From: Parapedobacter koreensis
GTDB taxonomy: Bacteria; Bacteroidota; Bacteroidia; Sphingobacteriales; Sphingobacteriaceae
Assembly (NCBI RefSeq): GCF_900109365.1
Contig: NZ_FNZR01000013.1
Span: forward strand, 1 to 64,000
Reading direction: 5' to 3'
DNA: 64,000 nucleotides
This document shows positions 16,603 to 25,457 of this stretch, in pieces. The notes under the pieces are model-generated. The model searched no databases. It was not told the origin of the DNA and was given only the letters and a program-made list of their open reading frames with translations. Both the position numbers and the translations under genes were made by a program. The number at the start of each line of letters is the position of its first letter. Position 1 is the stretch's first letter.

Positions 16603-18234
16603 TTAAAGCCGTTGGATGAAGGCACCGAGGTTTTCGCCTTCTTCGAGCTCCAGTTTTTTTCGGAGCCGGTACCGGGATATCCGCAGGCTATCTTGGGAGA
16701 TTCCCAGCATCGTCGCGATATCAGCTGAATTGAGGTTCATCTTTAATAAGGCGGCCAGCCGGAAGTCTGCAGAAGTGAGTGTATTGCTGTATTTTTTGAG
16801 GCTGTCAAAGAAATGTTCATGTACCCGTTCGAATACAATCCGGAAATCGTCCCAGTTTTTGTCTTGATTGCTGTTGAAATTGATAAGGCTGATGAGCTGT
16901 TTCAATTCCTTCCGTTGATCCCTTTTGTCATCCTTAATCATTCGATTAAGCTTGTCTTTCAGGTCTTCGAGAAGCTGGTTTTTTTGGATGAGGTGCAGGG
17001 TATGGGCGGTGAGCTCCTTGCTTTTCAGCTCCAATTCTCCCTTTAGGTTTTCTTCTTTAAGCTGTTTATTGTGTAAATCGGCTTCCAAGGCTTTTTTTTG
17101 TGCCTCATAAAGCATGTTGTTTTGTTCATTGAGCTTTTGCTCGTTTTTTAGCTTCAGGCGCTGGCGACTGATGATGCTGAAGCCCAGGCTGATTAATAGG
17201 ATGATGATGAGGACGGAACCGGCCGTCAGAATACCGTATGTGCGGCGATCTTTTCGAAACTGGTTAATGGCATCGTCTTTTTGTTCCATCTCAAAAAGTG
17301 TCTGCAAGATGGTAAGCTGTTTCTTGTTTTCTTCTGAAAAAATATTGACGAAGATTTCCCTTCCCGCTTCACTGTAGTAATACGCACTATCGTGCTGCCC
17401 CATTAAATTGAATGTCAGTGAAATGTCTCTGTAAGCGCTGGCCAATTGGTAGTGTTCGTTCATAGCCTCGGCCAACTGGGCAGCTTGACGGGTATATTGC
17501 AGGGCCGGTGCATACCGCCCTGTTTTTCGGTATACATCGCCGAGGTTGTTGATGATTTCGATTTGGGCCATCTGGTTGTTATCTCGTTTGTTCAACTCCA
17601 ACGCCAAGTTGAAATAATGCAATGCGGTATCCAATTGGAGTTTGTCTTCATAAATGCTGCCGATATTTTCATAGATTTTGGCGATGCCCGACTGGCCTTC
17701 CACATGGCTGAGCTGTTGCAGGGCAAGGTTCTGGAAATAGGTGGCTTGTTCATAATTTTGGCTTTTCTCGTAAGTTTGGCCGATATGGCCGTAAGCATCG
17801 GCCATCCCCTGAGGACGGTTTAAATCTGCATAAATGGCCAGCGCTTCCTGGAAAATTTCCAATGCGGCTGGATATTGGCGATTGTAATAATGGGTTTCGC
17901 CAATTTTGATCAGGGTGTTGGCCAATTCAGCGGGGTGTTTTTCTCGCCCGAAGATCTTTACCGCTTTGTAATAATTATCTAAAGCCTGGGAATAAGCCGC
18001 CTGGTAATAGTATACCTCGCCGATTTGCTCATAACACATGGCCATGATGTAATCGTCTTGGTCTTCCAGCGCTTCATTCAGTATTCGTTTAATTTGCAAA
18101 AAGGCTGCATCGGGATTTTGCCTAATTAGGGTACGTGTATGCTCCAACGGATTACGGTTACTTTTCTGAGCAAGTGTCGCTAAAGGAACACATACCCAAA
18201 ATAGTAAACATATTTTTGGGAAAAAAGGAGGCAT
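16603..18234 (-). CDS. Membrane-spanning TPR regulator with C-terminal LuxR-type HTH
   Basis: About 543 residues from the ATG at 18234, preferred because it places the hydrophobic signal (FPKICLLFWVCVPLATLAQ) at the N-terminus. About seven tetratricopeptide repeats follow (for example YYQAAYSQALDNYYKAVKIF, NRQYPAALEIFQEALAIY), then a transmembrane helix (TAGSVLIIILLISLGFSII), a Lys/Glu-rich coiled coil and a terminal helix-turn-helix (FRLAALLKMNLNSADIATML...SLRISRYRLRKKL). Topology therefore predicts periplasmic TPRs and a cytoplasmic DNA-binding domain with no kinase or receiver, a one-component transmembrane regulator. It sits upstream of and in the same direction as the receptor-phytase operon, separated by 242 bp, and is the best candidate for its regulator. 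Confidence 0.85.
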   Translation of the reverse strand: MPPFFPKICLLFWVCVPLATLAQKSNRNPLEHTRTLIRQNPDAAFLQIKRILNEALEDQDDYIMAMCYEQIGEVYYYQAAYSQALDNYYKAVKIFGREKHPAELANTLIKIGETHYYNRQYPAALEIFQEALAIYADLNRPQGMADAYGHIGQTYEKSQNYEQATYFQNLALQQLSHVEGQSGIAKIYENIGSIYEDKLQLDTALHYFNLALELNKRDNNQMAQIEIINNLGDVYRKTGRYAPALQYTRQAAQLAEAMNEHYQLASAYRDISLTFNLMGQHDSAYYYSEAGREIFVNIFSEENKKQLTILQTLFEMEQKDDAINQFRKDRRTYGILTAGSVLIIILLISLGFSIISRQRLKLKNEQKLNEQNNMLYEAQKKALEADLHNKQLKEENLKGELELKSKELTAHTLHLIQKNQLLEDLKDKLNRMIKDDKRDQRKELKQLISLINFNSNQDKNWDDFRIVFERVHEHFFDSLKKYSNTLTSADFRLAALLKMNLNSADIATMLGISQDSLRISRYRLRKKLELEEGENLGAFIQRL

Positions 18235-18380
18235 AAGTCCCGATAACGCTAATTTAGCTGCCAAATAAAAGCGATCAAAGCTAATACTCAGTTATTAAGT
18301 GTATGTTAAGTTTAGGTTGGCTTGGTGTCAATATTCTCGTCAAATACCCGGAGGAAGTTTTATATGCCCTTTAAAAGCCA

Positions 18381-18388
18381 TACCTTTG
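18381..18388 (+). promoter_or_regulatory. Bacteroidota -7 promoter box upstream of the sugar kinase
   Basis: TACCTTTG matches TAnnTTTG exactly and lies 24 bp before the ATG at 18413. The -33 element is weak. It places transcription start inside the longer possible reading frame and so supports the shorter start. Confidence 0.55.
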
Positions 18389-18412
18389 CGCCCAAAATTG
18401 ATAAATAACACT

Positions 18413-19333
18413 ATGAGCTTAGTCATCATCGGAACCATTGCGTACGACGCAATAGAAACACCTTTCGGAAAAACAGATAAAATAGTAGGCGGAGCGGCCA
18501 CTTTTGCAGGACTGGCTGCAGCTTATTTATACGATCAGGTGAAATTGGTTGGTGTCGTTGGCGACGACTTTGGTGATGAAAACTTGAATGTATTGAAGTC
18601 CAGGGGTATAAGTCTCGATGGCGTACAAGTCAAAAAAGGGGAAAAGACCTTTTTTTGGTCGGGCAGGTACCACAACGACATGAATAGCCGCGATACCTTA
18701 GCTACCGAACTGAATGTGTTGGCCGATTTCGATCCGATAGTTCCCGACAGTTACCAGGATTGCCAATACCTCCTTTTGGGCAATCTCACGCCGCAGGTAC
18801 AGCTCACCACGCTTAGCCGATTGCGCCACAAACCGAAATTGGTGGTACTGGATACCATGAATTTTTGGATGGACACGGCATGGGATGATTTGATGCAGGT
18901 ATTAAGCAGCGTAGACGTACTTACCATCAATGATGCGGAAGCCAGGCAGCTATCCGGAGAGTATGGCCTGGTGAAGGCAGCGGAGAAAATCTTACAGCTT
19001 GGCCCAAAATACCTCATCATCAAAAAGGGTGAACATGGTGCATTGTTGTTCGGTGACGGCCGGATTTTTTCAGCTCCCGCCCTTCCGCTTACTGATGTTT
19101 ATGACCCAACTGGGGCAGGAGACACCTTTGCAGGTGGCTTTATCGGCTACTTGGCTAAAGTGGGAACCTTGACATTCCACAATATGAAAAACGCTGTCAT
19201 TTTTGGCTCTGCTTTAGCCTCCTTCTGCGTGGAAAAATTCGGCACCGAACGGTTGAAAGAACTGGATAGTGCATTGATAAGCGAACGCCTTAGCCGCTTT
19301 ACTGAACTTACCAAGTTTGACATTGAGGATTAA
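18413..19333 (+). CDS. PfkB-family carbohydrate (ribokinase-like) kinase
   Basis: A 306-residue kinase starting at ATG 18413 (MSLVIIGTIAYDAIETPFG); an in-frame extension upstream to 18299 is rejected because it has no family similarity and lies across the promoter. The N-terminal GGAATFAGLAAAYLYDQVKLVG is the PfkB signature 1 region and DPTGAGDTFAGGFIGYL (from about residue 222) is signature 2, with the catalytic Asp in GAGD. Such enzymes phosphorylate sugars or nucleosides with ATP; the exact substrate cannot be read from the sequence. It is transcribed alone, divergent from the phytase-cluster regulator. Confidence 0.88.
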   Translation: MSLVIIGTIAYDAIETPFGKTDKIVGGAATFAGLAAAYLYDQVKLVGVVGDDFGDENLNVLKSRGISLDGVQVKKGEKTFFWSGRYHNDMNSRDTLATELNVLADFDPIVPDSYQDCQYLLLGNLTPQVQLTTLSRLRHKPKLVVLDTMNFWMDTAWDDLMQVLSSVDVLTINDAEARQLSGEYGLVKAAEKILQLGPKYLIIKKGEHGALLFGDGRIFSAPALPLTDVYDPTGAGDTFAGGFIGYLAKVGTLTFHNMKNAVIFGSALASFCVEKFGTERLKELDSALISERLSRFTELTKFDIED

Positions 19334-19357
19334 GACTCCTTAAACGCATAAATAGCC

Positions 19358-19612
19358 TTACCGTAGCGTACCGATAATTTCAAATCGCGAGAATACGCTA
19401 TCAGTGTGCGGGGCACCCACCAGCTCATCGGTAAGGTCTTGCCCTGCCCAATGCTCGTAATGTGTGCCTTTGAACCATAAGCGACTTTTGGAAACATCGT
19501 AGATGTATCCCTGGTAAGCTACCCAGACTTCCGGCTTATCCTGGCCGTTTCTCAACGCTAATTGTGATTTTGAATACGTGGGAAGATCCGGAGGCCTATT
19601 ATGCCCGCTCAT
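19358..19612 (-). CDS. Small cytochrome-b5-like heme/steroid-binding domain protein
   Basis: 84 residues with the cytochrome b5 fold order: TYSKSQLALRNGQDKPEVWVAYQGYIYDVSKSRLW, then HYEHWAGQDLTDELVGAPHTDSVF. The usual heme ligand region HPGG is replaced (FKGTHYEHWAGQDLT), as in the soluble b5-like proteins found in many bacteria, so heme or another hydrophobic ligand may be bound. It has no membrane anchor. Its start overlaps the end of the sigma factor gene by 14 bp, which implies co-translation. Confidence 0.85.
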   Translation of the reverse strand: MSGHNRPPDLPTYSKSQLALRNGQDKPEVWVAYQGYIYDVSKSRLWFKGTHYEHWAGQDLTDELVGAPHTDSVFSRFEIIGTLR

Positions 19613-20114
19613 ATTTGTAGGCGTTCAATGCTTTTTTCATGATGCGCCGCGCCACATGGATACGCGTTTTTACGGTGCCTATCGGGATTTGCAAATGATC
19701 GGAAATCTCATGGTATTTGTAGCCTTCAAAATACATGCTGAAGGGGATGTAATACTCATCGGCTAACCTAGTCATGGCATCTTTAATATCCTCCATGATG
19801 AACTTGCTTTCTCCGGCATTCGTTGCTGCGCTATGGGCGAGGTGCGCACTTGGAATCTCCGTAGATTGAGACACCAATGCGTTTGTTTTTACAAACCGCC
19901 TATAGTTGTTGATGAAGGTATTTTTCATGATGGTATACAACCACCCTTTCAGGTTAGTGCCTTCTTTAAATTTACCGTGATACGTGACCGCTTTGAGCAC
20001 GGTATCCTGTACAAGATCATTGGCATCCTCATCGTCACGGGTAAAATGCAATGCGTATCCCCTTAAGGATTCTGTGTGCTGTACCACTAATGTGTTAAAT
20101 TCAAATCTCGTCAT
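19599..20114 (-). CDS. ECF-type RNA polymerase sigma factor
   Basis: 171 residues from the ATG at 20114 (MTRFEFNTLVVQHTESLRGYAL); an upstream in-frame ATG at 20168 adds 18 residues without similarity. Region 2 shows DANDLVQDTVLKAVTYHGKF and GWLYTIMKNTFINNYRR; region 4 shows YYIPFSMYFEGYKYHEISDH then IPIGTVKTRIHVARRIMKKAL, the -35 recognising helix-turn-helix. No anti-sigma factor adjoins it; the overlapping downstream gene is the cytochrome-b5-like protein. Two-domain sigma factors of this kind are frequent in Bacteroidota, and this one resembles the group acting without a linked anti-sigma. Confidence 0.93.
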   Translation of the reverse strand: MTRFEFNTLVVQHTESLRGYALHFTRDDEDANDLVQDTVLKAVTYHGKFKEGTNLKGWLYTIMKNTFINNYRRFVKTNALVSQSTEIPSAHLAHSAATNAGESKFIMEDIKDAMTRLADEYYIPFSMYFEGYKYHEISDHLQIPIGTVKTRIHVARRIMKKALNAYKYERA

Positions 20115-20316
20115 TTTTTTACGGTTTAAGGGGGTCCAGGTTACGGCCTGAATCTCCAAGTTAAACAATTTTATGATACAAATAAGTGTATGCTTAATGA
20201 AAGAACCTGACGTTTGCTTTAGTTTATTAGTGTCACGGCAATTGCTGCAAGTATCGTGCTAAAAGAATAATTGGTCGTTTAATAGTATGCTAATGTATAA
20301 TAATTTTTTGATAATT

Positions 20317-21339
20317 TTATATAATATTTACTTCCCGCTCCAAGGTGATACCGAATCGCTCTTTTACGTCTTGGATGATTTGCTCTGAAAGGTTGTAAAC
20401 TTCTGTGCCTGAGGCGTTTTTGTGATTTACAAGTACGAGTGCTTGATTTTTCCATGTTCCGGCGTCACCCACTTTTTTCCCCTTCCATCCGCATTGTTCG
20501 ATAAGCCAGCCAGCGCCCATTTTTACCCGTCCTTCGTCGACCGGATAATAGACGAAGTTCGTGTCCGGTAAAGTAGACTGCAACTGCTTTAAATACTGTA
20601 CGGACACAATGGGATTTTTGAAAAAACTCCCTGCATTGCCAATGGTTGATGGATCAGGCAGCTTATCGGTACGAATGGCCGATACAACCTCAGCAATGTC
20701 CTTAATGGTAGGCTGTGTGATGTTTCGCGCGGACAGTTCGGCATTGATTGCACCATAAGATGTGTTAATGGTTGGTTTTAACGGCAGTTGGAGTGTCACA
20801 GATGTAATGATATAGCGACCTTTTTCTTCATTTTTAAATATGCTTTCACGATAAGAAAATTTACATGCCGTTTTATCGAATGTAGAAATCTTTCTACGTA
20901 ATGTATCAAATGCGCGACAGCTTACAAATACATCTTTTAGCTCTACGCCATAGGCACCTATATTCTGGACGGGCGCAGCCCCTACTGTACCCGGGATGAG
21001 TGCCATATTCTCCAAACCTGAAAATTGGCGATCCACACAGTAGCTTACCAAATCATTCCACACGACACCCGCTCCGGCTACTACCGTGGCAGTGGTTTCG
21101 GAAATCACATGGCTTATGCCTTGAATATTCATTTTGATGACCAATCCTTCAAAGTCTTTGGTAAACAGCATATTGCTGCCACCCCCCAGTACGAGGATGG
21201 GCTGCCGGACGATATCTCGGCTAAATAAAAAGGCGAGCTCCTCTTCGGTATGGATTTCCACAAACTGGCGGGCAAATGCCACTACACCAAACGTATTGTA
21301 ATGCTTTAATGAGAAATGTTCCTTAACCGAAAGTTCCAT
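20317..21339 (-). CDS. murB: UDP-N-acetylmuramate dehydrogenase MurB
   Basis: About 340 residues. It catalyses the NADPH-dependent reduction of UDP-GlcNAc-enolpyruvate to UDP-MurNAc in the cytoplasm, an early peptidoglycan step. The FAD-binding segment is VLGGGSNMLFTKDFEGLVI; the conserved ENMALIPGTVGAAPVQNIGAYGVELKD follows. The catalytic Ser lies in GNAGSFFKNP, and the C-terminal Glu region is FGITLEREVNII. It is the type I (E. coli-like) enzyme by length. The ATG at 21339 is preferred over 21354 (MGQNSM). It is a single gene with its own upstream space, which holds TATATTTG on the minus strand (21414-21407), a possible -7 box. Confidence 0.96.
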   Translation of the reverse strand: MELSVKEHFSLKHYNTFGVVAFARQFVEIHTEEELAFLFSRDIVRQPILVLGGGSNMLFTKDFEGLVIKMNIQGISHVISETTATVVAGAGVVWNDLVSYCVDRQFSGLENMALIPGTVGAAPVQNIGAYGVELKDVFVSCRAFDTLRRKISTFDKTACKFSYRESIFKNEEKGRYIITSVTLQLPLKPTINTSYGAINAELSARNITQPTIKDIAEVVSAIRTDKLPDPSTIGNAGSFFKNPIVSVQYLKQLQSTLPDTNFVYYPVDEGRVKMGAGWLIEQCGWKGKKVGDAGTWKNQALVLVNHKNASGTEVYNLSEQIIQDVKERFGITLEREVNII

Positions 21340-21449
21340 AGAATTTTGACCCAAGTTTTCAATTATTCAAACAAATGTGTACCTTTAGCGTATTAACTTC
21401 AGCGACCAAATATAAGTGATTGACCTGACAGCATCGTTAAATTGATTGT

Positions 21450-22073
21450 ATGATTAATGCAGATAAAAAGCGCACGCAGATATTAGAAGCAGCCACCCGC
21501 CGGTTTGCCCATTTCGGTTTGGCGAAAACTACCATGTCAGAAATCGCCCAGGATCTTTCATTTTCCAAGGCTTTACTCTATTATTATTTTCCCGATAAAA
21601 ACACCTTGTATGCGGCTGTATTGGAGCATGTGATCAATCAATCGTTTGAAGAAATCGAGGAGGCGTTAGCCACGATTGGCAATTGCCAGGAAGCCGTGAT
21701 GTTTATATTGGATAGGCGAATTGCATTCATAACCAAATATTATAATTTGTTGGAGCATTCCATATCCGCAGTACAGCAGATGCCTGATGAGATGGCCTGT
21801 GTGATGGCGGAGTCTAAGGTAAAGGAAATAACGATTATCAGCAAAATATTGCAAAAAGGCGTCGATACCGGCCAGTTATATGTCGAGCATGTCGAGGAGA
21901 CCGCAGAAATCATGTTATTCGCGTTGGTGGGCATGCGGTTTAGCATCCTGAAAGACCTCAATGGCATGTTGTTTCCTACAAAAGAAGAATTTGACCGGAT
22001 ATTGAACTTGCAGAAGAAAATGGCAACCATATTTTTGAAAGGGCTGGAGGTAGAAAAGGCACCAAGCCACTGA
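21450..22073 (+). CDS. TetR/AcrR-family transcriptional regulator
   Basis: 207 residues. The N-terminal helix-turn-helix is classical: KRTQILEAATRRFAHFGLAKTTMSEIAQDLSFSKALLYYYFPDKNTLYAAVLEHV. The C-terminal ligand domain (about residues 70-200) is helical and has no assigned effector. It is convergent with ypdA (15 bp between the stops) and divergent from murB; no obvious target operon adjoins it, so it may control itself or a distant locus. Confidence 0.92.
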   Translation: MINADKKRTQILEAATRRFAHFGLAKTTMSEIAQDLSFSKALLYYYFPDKNTLYAAVLEHVINQSFEEIEEALATIGNCQEAVMFILDRRIAFITKYYNLLEHSISAVQQMPDEMACVMAESKVKEITIISKILQKGVDTGQLYVEHVEETAEIMLFALVGMRFSILKDLNGMLFPTKEEFDRILNLQKKMATIFLKGLEVEKAPSH

Positions 22074-22088
22074 GTCAATACCGTACGG

Positions 22089-23078
22089 CTACTGTTCGGA
22101 TTTTTCCATCGCTAAAATCCGCTTGACCACCTGCGTGGCATGTACGCGGGAGTTTTCGATAAACCAAAGGTGTGTATTCATGCCCCCGCATACGACTCCG
22201 GCGAGAAAAAGACCGGGAATGTTGGTTTCCATCGTCTCCGGATTGTGATAGGGTTCCCGCGATGCGTCTTCGGCCAATGTAATGCCTATCTTTTCCAAAA
22301 AAGTAAAGTTAGGTTGGTAGCCAGTGAGCGCCAGCACGAAATCATTTTCAAGGGTAATGAGGCCATCCGGCGTCTGGATATCTACTTCCGTGGGCCGTAT
22401 TGCCGTCAGCCTGCTGTTGAATAATGCCCTTACTTCACCCGCAGCAATGCGGTTTTCCATATCGGGGCGAACCCAGTATTTGACCCGGGGACCGATGCTT
22501 TCCTTGCGCACCACAAGCGTGACGTCCGCACCTTTGCGATAAGTTTCCAACGCTGCATCGACCGACGAATTGCTGGCACCTACGACGACCACTTTTTGCC
22601 CGGCATAGTAGTGAGGGTCGTTGTAATAATGGCTCACTTTGGGTAGGTCTTCTCCCGGAATATCCATCAGGCAAGGGATATCATAAAACCCTGTGGCAAC
22701 AACCACATACCGGGAGTGATATGTTGATTTTGATGTGGTGATTCCAAATCCAGGGTCTTGCTGGCGTACCATGGTCACCTCCTCAAATAAATGAATGTTC
22801 AACGTAAATTTCTGCTGTATGCGCCGGTAATATTCCAAGGCTTCTGCACGTTTGGGCTTTGGATTGGTAGAAACGAACGGTACGTCGCCTATTTCCAAGC
22901 GCTCTGACGTGGAAAAGAATGTCATATGCTGGGGATAATGATATAGGGAATTGACCAGGCATCCCTTTTCGACGATGAGGTAGGTCAGCCCCGCTTCCTG
23001 GGCCGCAAGGCCACAAGCCAGCCCAATAGGGCCGCCACCGATAATGAGTAAGTCGTACTGTGTTGAAGGAAGTTCCAT
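22089..23078 (-). CDS. ypdA: YpdA-type FAD/NAD(P) oxidoreductase (putative bacillithiol disulfide reductase)
   Basis: About 329 residues. The FAD Rossmann motif is DLLIIGGGPIGLACGLAAQEAG at the N-terminus and the NADPH motif is VVVVGASNSSVDAALETYRKG at about residue 170. The characteristic MTFFSTSERLEIGDVPFV and the C-terminal GLFLAGVVCGGMNTHLWFIENSR match YpdA/Bdr proteins, which reduce bacillithiol disulfide with NADPH and lack the CxxC of thioredoxin reductases; no CxxC is seen here either. It implies bacillithiol use in this organism. The ATG at 23078 gives the expected N-terminus. Confidence 0.9.
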   Translation of the reverse strand: MELPSTQYDLLIIGGGPIGLACGLAAQEAGLTYLIVEKGCLVNSLYHYPQHMTFFSTSERLEIGDVPFVSTNPKPKRAEALEYYRRIQQKFTLNIHLFEEVTMVRQQDPGFGITTSKSTYHSRYVVVATGFYDIPCLMDIPGEDLPKVSHYYNDPHYYAGQKVVVVGASNSSVDAALETYRKGADVTLVVRKESIGPRVKYWVRPDMENRIAAGEVRALFNSRLTAIRPTEVDIQTPDGLITLENDFVLALTGYQPNFTFLEKIGITLAEDASREPYHNPETMETNIPGLFLAGVVCGGMNTHLWFIENSRVHATQVVKRILAMEKSEQ

Positions 23079-23130
23079 GTGGCACAAAGATACAAGACAG
23101 CCGGTTCAAAACAGCAACTAACGTTGGATT

Positions 23131-25308
23131 TTACGGCGAATTGACGTTTTCAGGCTGGAGCTGGTTCATCAGCCGCTCGCAGGTCTTGTTTAAATCAATG
23201 ACAATCCGATTCAGGAAATGAAGCTGTTCGGTAATCAACCGGGATTCTTCAGAGTCAATATTGTTATTATCAAGATCGGAAGGTGTGCTTCGTTCTATTT
23301 CCTTAAACTCGTCTTCTTCATCTTCCGGTTCGAAGAGCCTGATGGTTTGTGCCAGCAGGAACAGGGTTTTCCGGATGACACGCACGTGCTCACCCGTAAG
23401 GGACGCATTATCAGCCCCCATGACGTTGTTGAGCAACGTGACAGAATAGGAGGAAAGGATGTGATTAAAAACGACGAATTTATTCACTTCCTTTGCGTCC
23501 TTTTGCTTGCTTTTGGGTTCGGTGATCATCCGCTGGAATGCGGAGGCCATATTGGCCGTGGTGATGTATACTTCTTTCCGAGCCAGCTTATAGTCGGTCA
23601 CGCTCAAGGATTGGCCGGCGATGATTTTCAATGCTTGCGCAATGTAATTATAGTTGGCGATGAGCAATTTGCGCATAGTGCCATGTACCTGCGTGCTTTC
23701 CCAATTGGGCAATACAACATAGTTGGAAAAGAAGGCTAGTCCCGATCCGATGAGCGTATCAATGATGCGTTCCCTGAGAATAGACAAGGTATTCATATCA
23801 AGGAAACTGAACATGATGAGAATATAAGGCGTCATAAACATGACGCTGACAATATAATTGATGCGGATGAGGCTATAGGTGGCCACCATGAATAGTAGCA
23901 GGAGAATGAAAAGTGAAGTTTCATCCTTGACCAATATCAGGATGAGCGCACCGCCGATGCCACCAATGATAGTGCCGATGAGCCGTTGGAAATTCCGTTG
24001 TTTGGTCAGGCTGAATCCGGGTTTGAGGATGACCATGATGGTCAGCAGTATCCAATAGCTGTGGTTGCCCACATTGATGGCCAACGATAGCAAATAGCCG
24101 ATGCCCATGACGGCAGCCATCCGTACCGCATGTCTGAACAGGGTAGATTTCAATGTCAGGTTTTCGCGCAGCTGTTTTAAATCAATTTCTTTATGTTCAA
24201 CAAAGCGGCTATGATCCGGCTCTTCCTTCTTGAAGGAGTTTTTGGGCTCCATTTCAAAATATCCGTAGATGTTATTGATGCGTTGGATAAGGCTACGTAT
24301 GTTTATCAGGACTTTTTTCAAGGCAAGCGTGTTGATTTGATGGGTTTTTTCCACCTTGTCAATCGCCGTTCGTATTCGTTCCAAATCGGTTTTGAAGTTG
24401 TATAACGCTCTTGGCCTTTTGTTTGCATTGACTTGATAAGCAAGGTGATCCAATTCATTGCTTATTCGCTGTATCGTCAAGTTGAAATGCTGTAATATCC
24501 CAGTGGCTCCAAACTGTTCCCGGATGGAATTATAGTCATAGTGGGTAGCCATGCTCTGTTCGAATAGGTCGACAACATCGGTGAAAATCAGAATGAGCAG
24601 CCGACCGATTTTGGTGGTGTCTTTGATGATTTTCTTGCTCCGGAACAGTTGGTCACGTACATTATCCTGGTGCTCGCTCACCACAATTTGCTGCTCAATC
24701 AGGTCGCGGTAATTTTTTTCGGTATCTGATTTGGTATCATAGAACCTGGCTTTAATACGGATATAGTCCGCTACATTATGGATAGATTCCGCCAGCTCCT
24801 GCTGGGCTTGCCGGTAAGGCCTTACCTGATAGAGTGATAAGCTTAGCAGCATGTACCAAATACAGCCTGCTAAAATATAAGCAATATGTACGATGACATC
24901 CAGTGAGGTATGGTCTGCGGCATCGATATTCAGCACCATGATGAGGATGCCCAGTGTACCCACAGATGATGCGCGGGCGCCATACACGGCAAACATCGAA
25001 AAAAAGAAGCTCAACAGGATAATGACCAAGGTAAGTAGCCACGGTATACCATTGACCAGGTTGGTGATAAGTGCTGAAATCAGCACCGCAGCCGTGCATA
25101 TCAGCATGCCGTTCCTACGATGGCTTGGTGGACCGGGTGTATCGGATAAGCCCACGACCATCGCGCCCAATGAAACGGTGATGCCCAACTGGAGATTGCC
25201 AAACCAGGAGAAAACCAAGGCTGGAATTATCGTGCCGAATGTAATGCGCAAGCCATCTGTAAAATACTGGCTGTATAAAAAATTCTGGATTTCTTTCGCC
25301 TTGTTCAT
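23131..25308 (-). CDS. FUSC/YccS-family inner-membrane protein
   Basis: About 725 residues from the ATG at 25308 (MNKAKEIQNFLYSQYF). Two clusters of membrane helices flank a long cytoplasmic helical domain: the first at about residues 20-160 (LRITFGTIIPALVFSWFG; LLTLVIILLSFFFSMFAVYGA) and the second at about 400-540 (GIGYLLSLAINVGNHSYWIL; LFILLLLFMVATYSLIRI). This is the YccS/YhfK/FUSC layout related to aromatic acid exporters. The motif GLSDTPGPPSHRRNGM is typical of the group. Function in export or envelope stress is inferred from the family only. Confidence 0.88.
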   Translation of the reverse strand: MNKAKEIQNFLYSQYFTDGLRITFGTIIPALVFSWFGNLQLGITVSLGAMVVGLSDTPGPPSHRRNGMLICTAAVLISALITNLVNGIPWLLTLVIILLSFFFSMFAVYGARASSVGTLGILIMVLNIDAADHTSLDVIVHIAYILAGCIWYMLLSLSLYQVRPYRQAQQELAESIHNVADYIRIKARFYDTKSDTEKNYRDLIEQQIVVSEHQDNVRDQLFRSKKIIKDTTKIGRLLILIFTDVVDLFEQSMATHYDYNSIREQFGATGILQHFNLTIQRISNELDHLAYQVNANKRPRALYNFKTDLERIRTAIDKVEKTHQINTLALKKVLINIRSLIQRINNIYGYFEMEPKNSFKKEEPDHSRFVEHKEIDLKQLRENLTLKSTLFRHAVRMAAVMGIGYLLSLAINVGNHSYWILLTIMVILKPGFSLTKQRNFQRLIGTIIGGIGGALILILVKDETSLFILLLLFMVATYSLIRINYIVSVMFMTPYILIMFSFLDMNTLSILRERIIDTLIGSGLAFFSNYVVLPNWESTQVHGTMRKLLIANYNYIAQALKIIAGQSLSVTDYKLARKEVYITTANMASAFQRMITEPKSKQKDAKEVNKFVVFNHILSSYSVTLLNNVMGADNASLTGEHVRVIRKTLFLLAQTIRLFEPEDEEDEFKEIERSTPSDLDNNNIDSEESRLITEQLHFLNRIVIDLNKTCERLMNQLQPENVNSP

Positions 25309-25328
25309 GCACAGCAGGATGGTAACTG

Positions 25329-25336
25329 CAAAGATA
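25329..25336 (-). promoter_or_regulatory. -7 promoter box of the FUSC gene
   Basis: On the minus strand TATCTTTG (25336-25329) matches TAnnTTTG and lies 20 bp before the ATG at 25308. The -33 element is not clear. Confidence 0.45.
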
Positions 25337-25398
25337 CACAAAAGATTTTGCCGCTTTTGGCCAGGTAAAATTTTTTGAAAAATACCGACAAGTGAGTA

Positions 25399-25429
25399 TT
25401 TGAGGGTACCTGTCCGCTGATTAGGTTTG
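25399..25429 (+). promoter_or_regulatory. Bacteroidota promoter (TTTG-N19-TAGGTTTG)
   Basis: TTTG (25399-25402), 19 bp, then TAGGTTTG (25422-25429), an exact fit to the consensus. The predicted start near 25436 gives a leader of about 20 nt before the ATG at 25458. Confidence 0.7.
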
Positions 25430-25457
25430 TGCCTGTCAATATTTTAATTTAATTACC

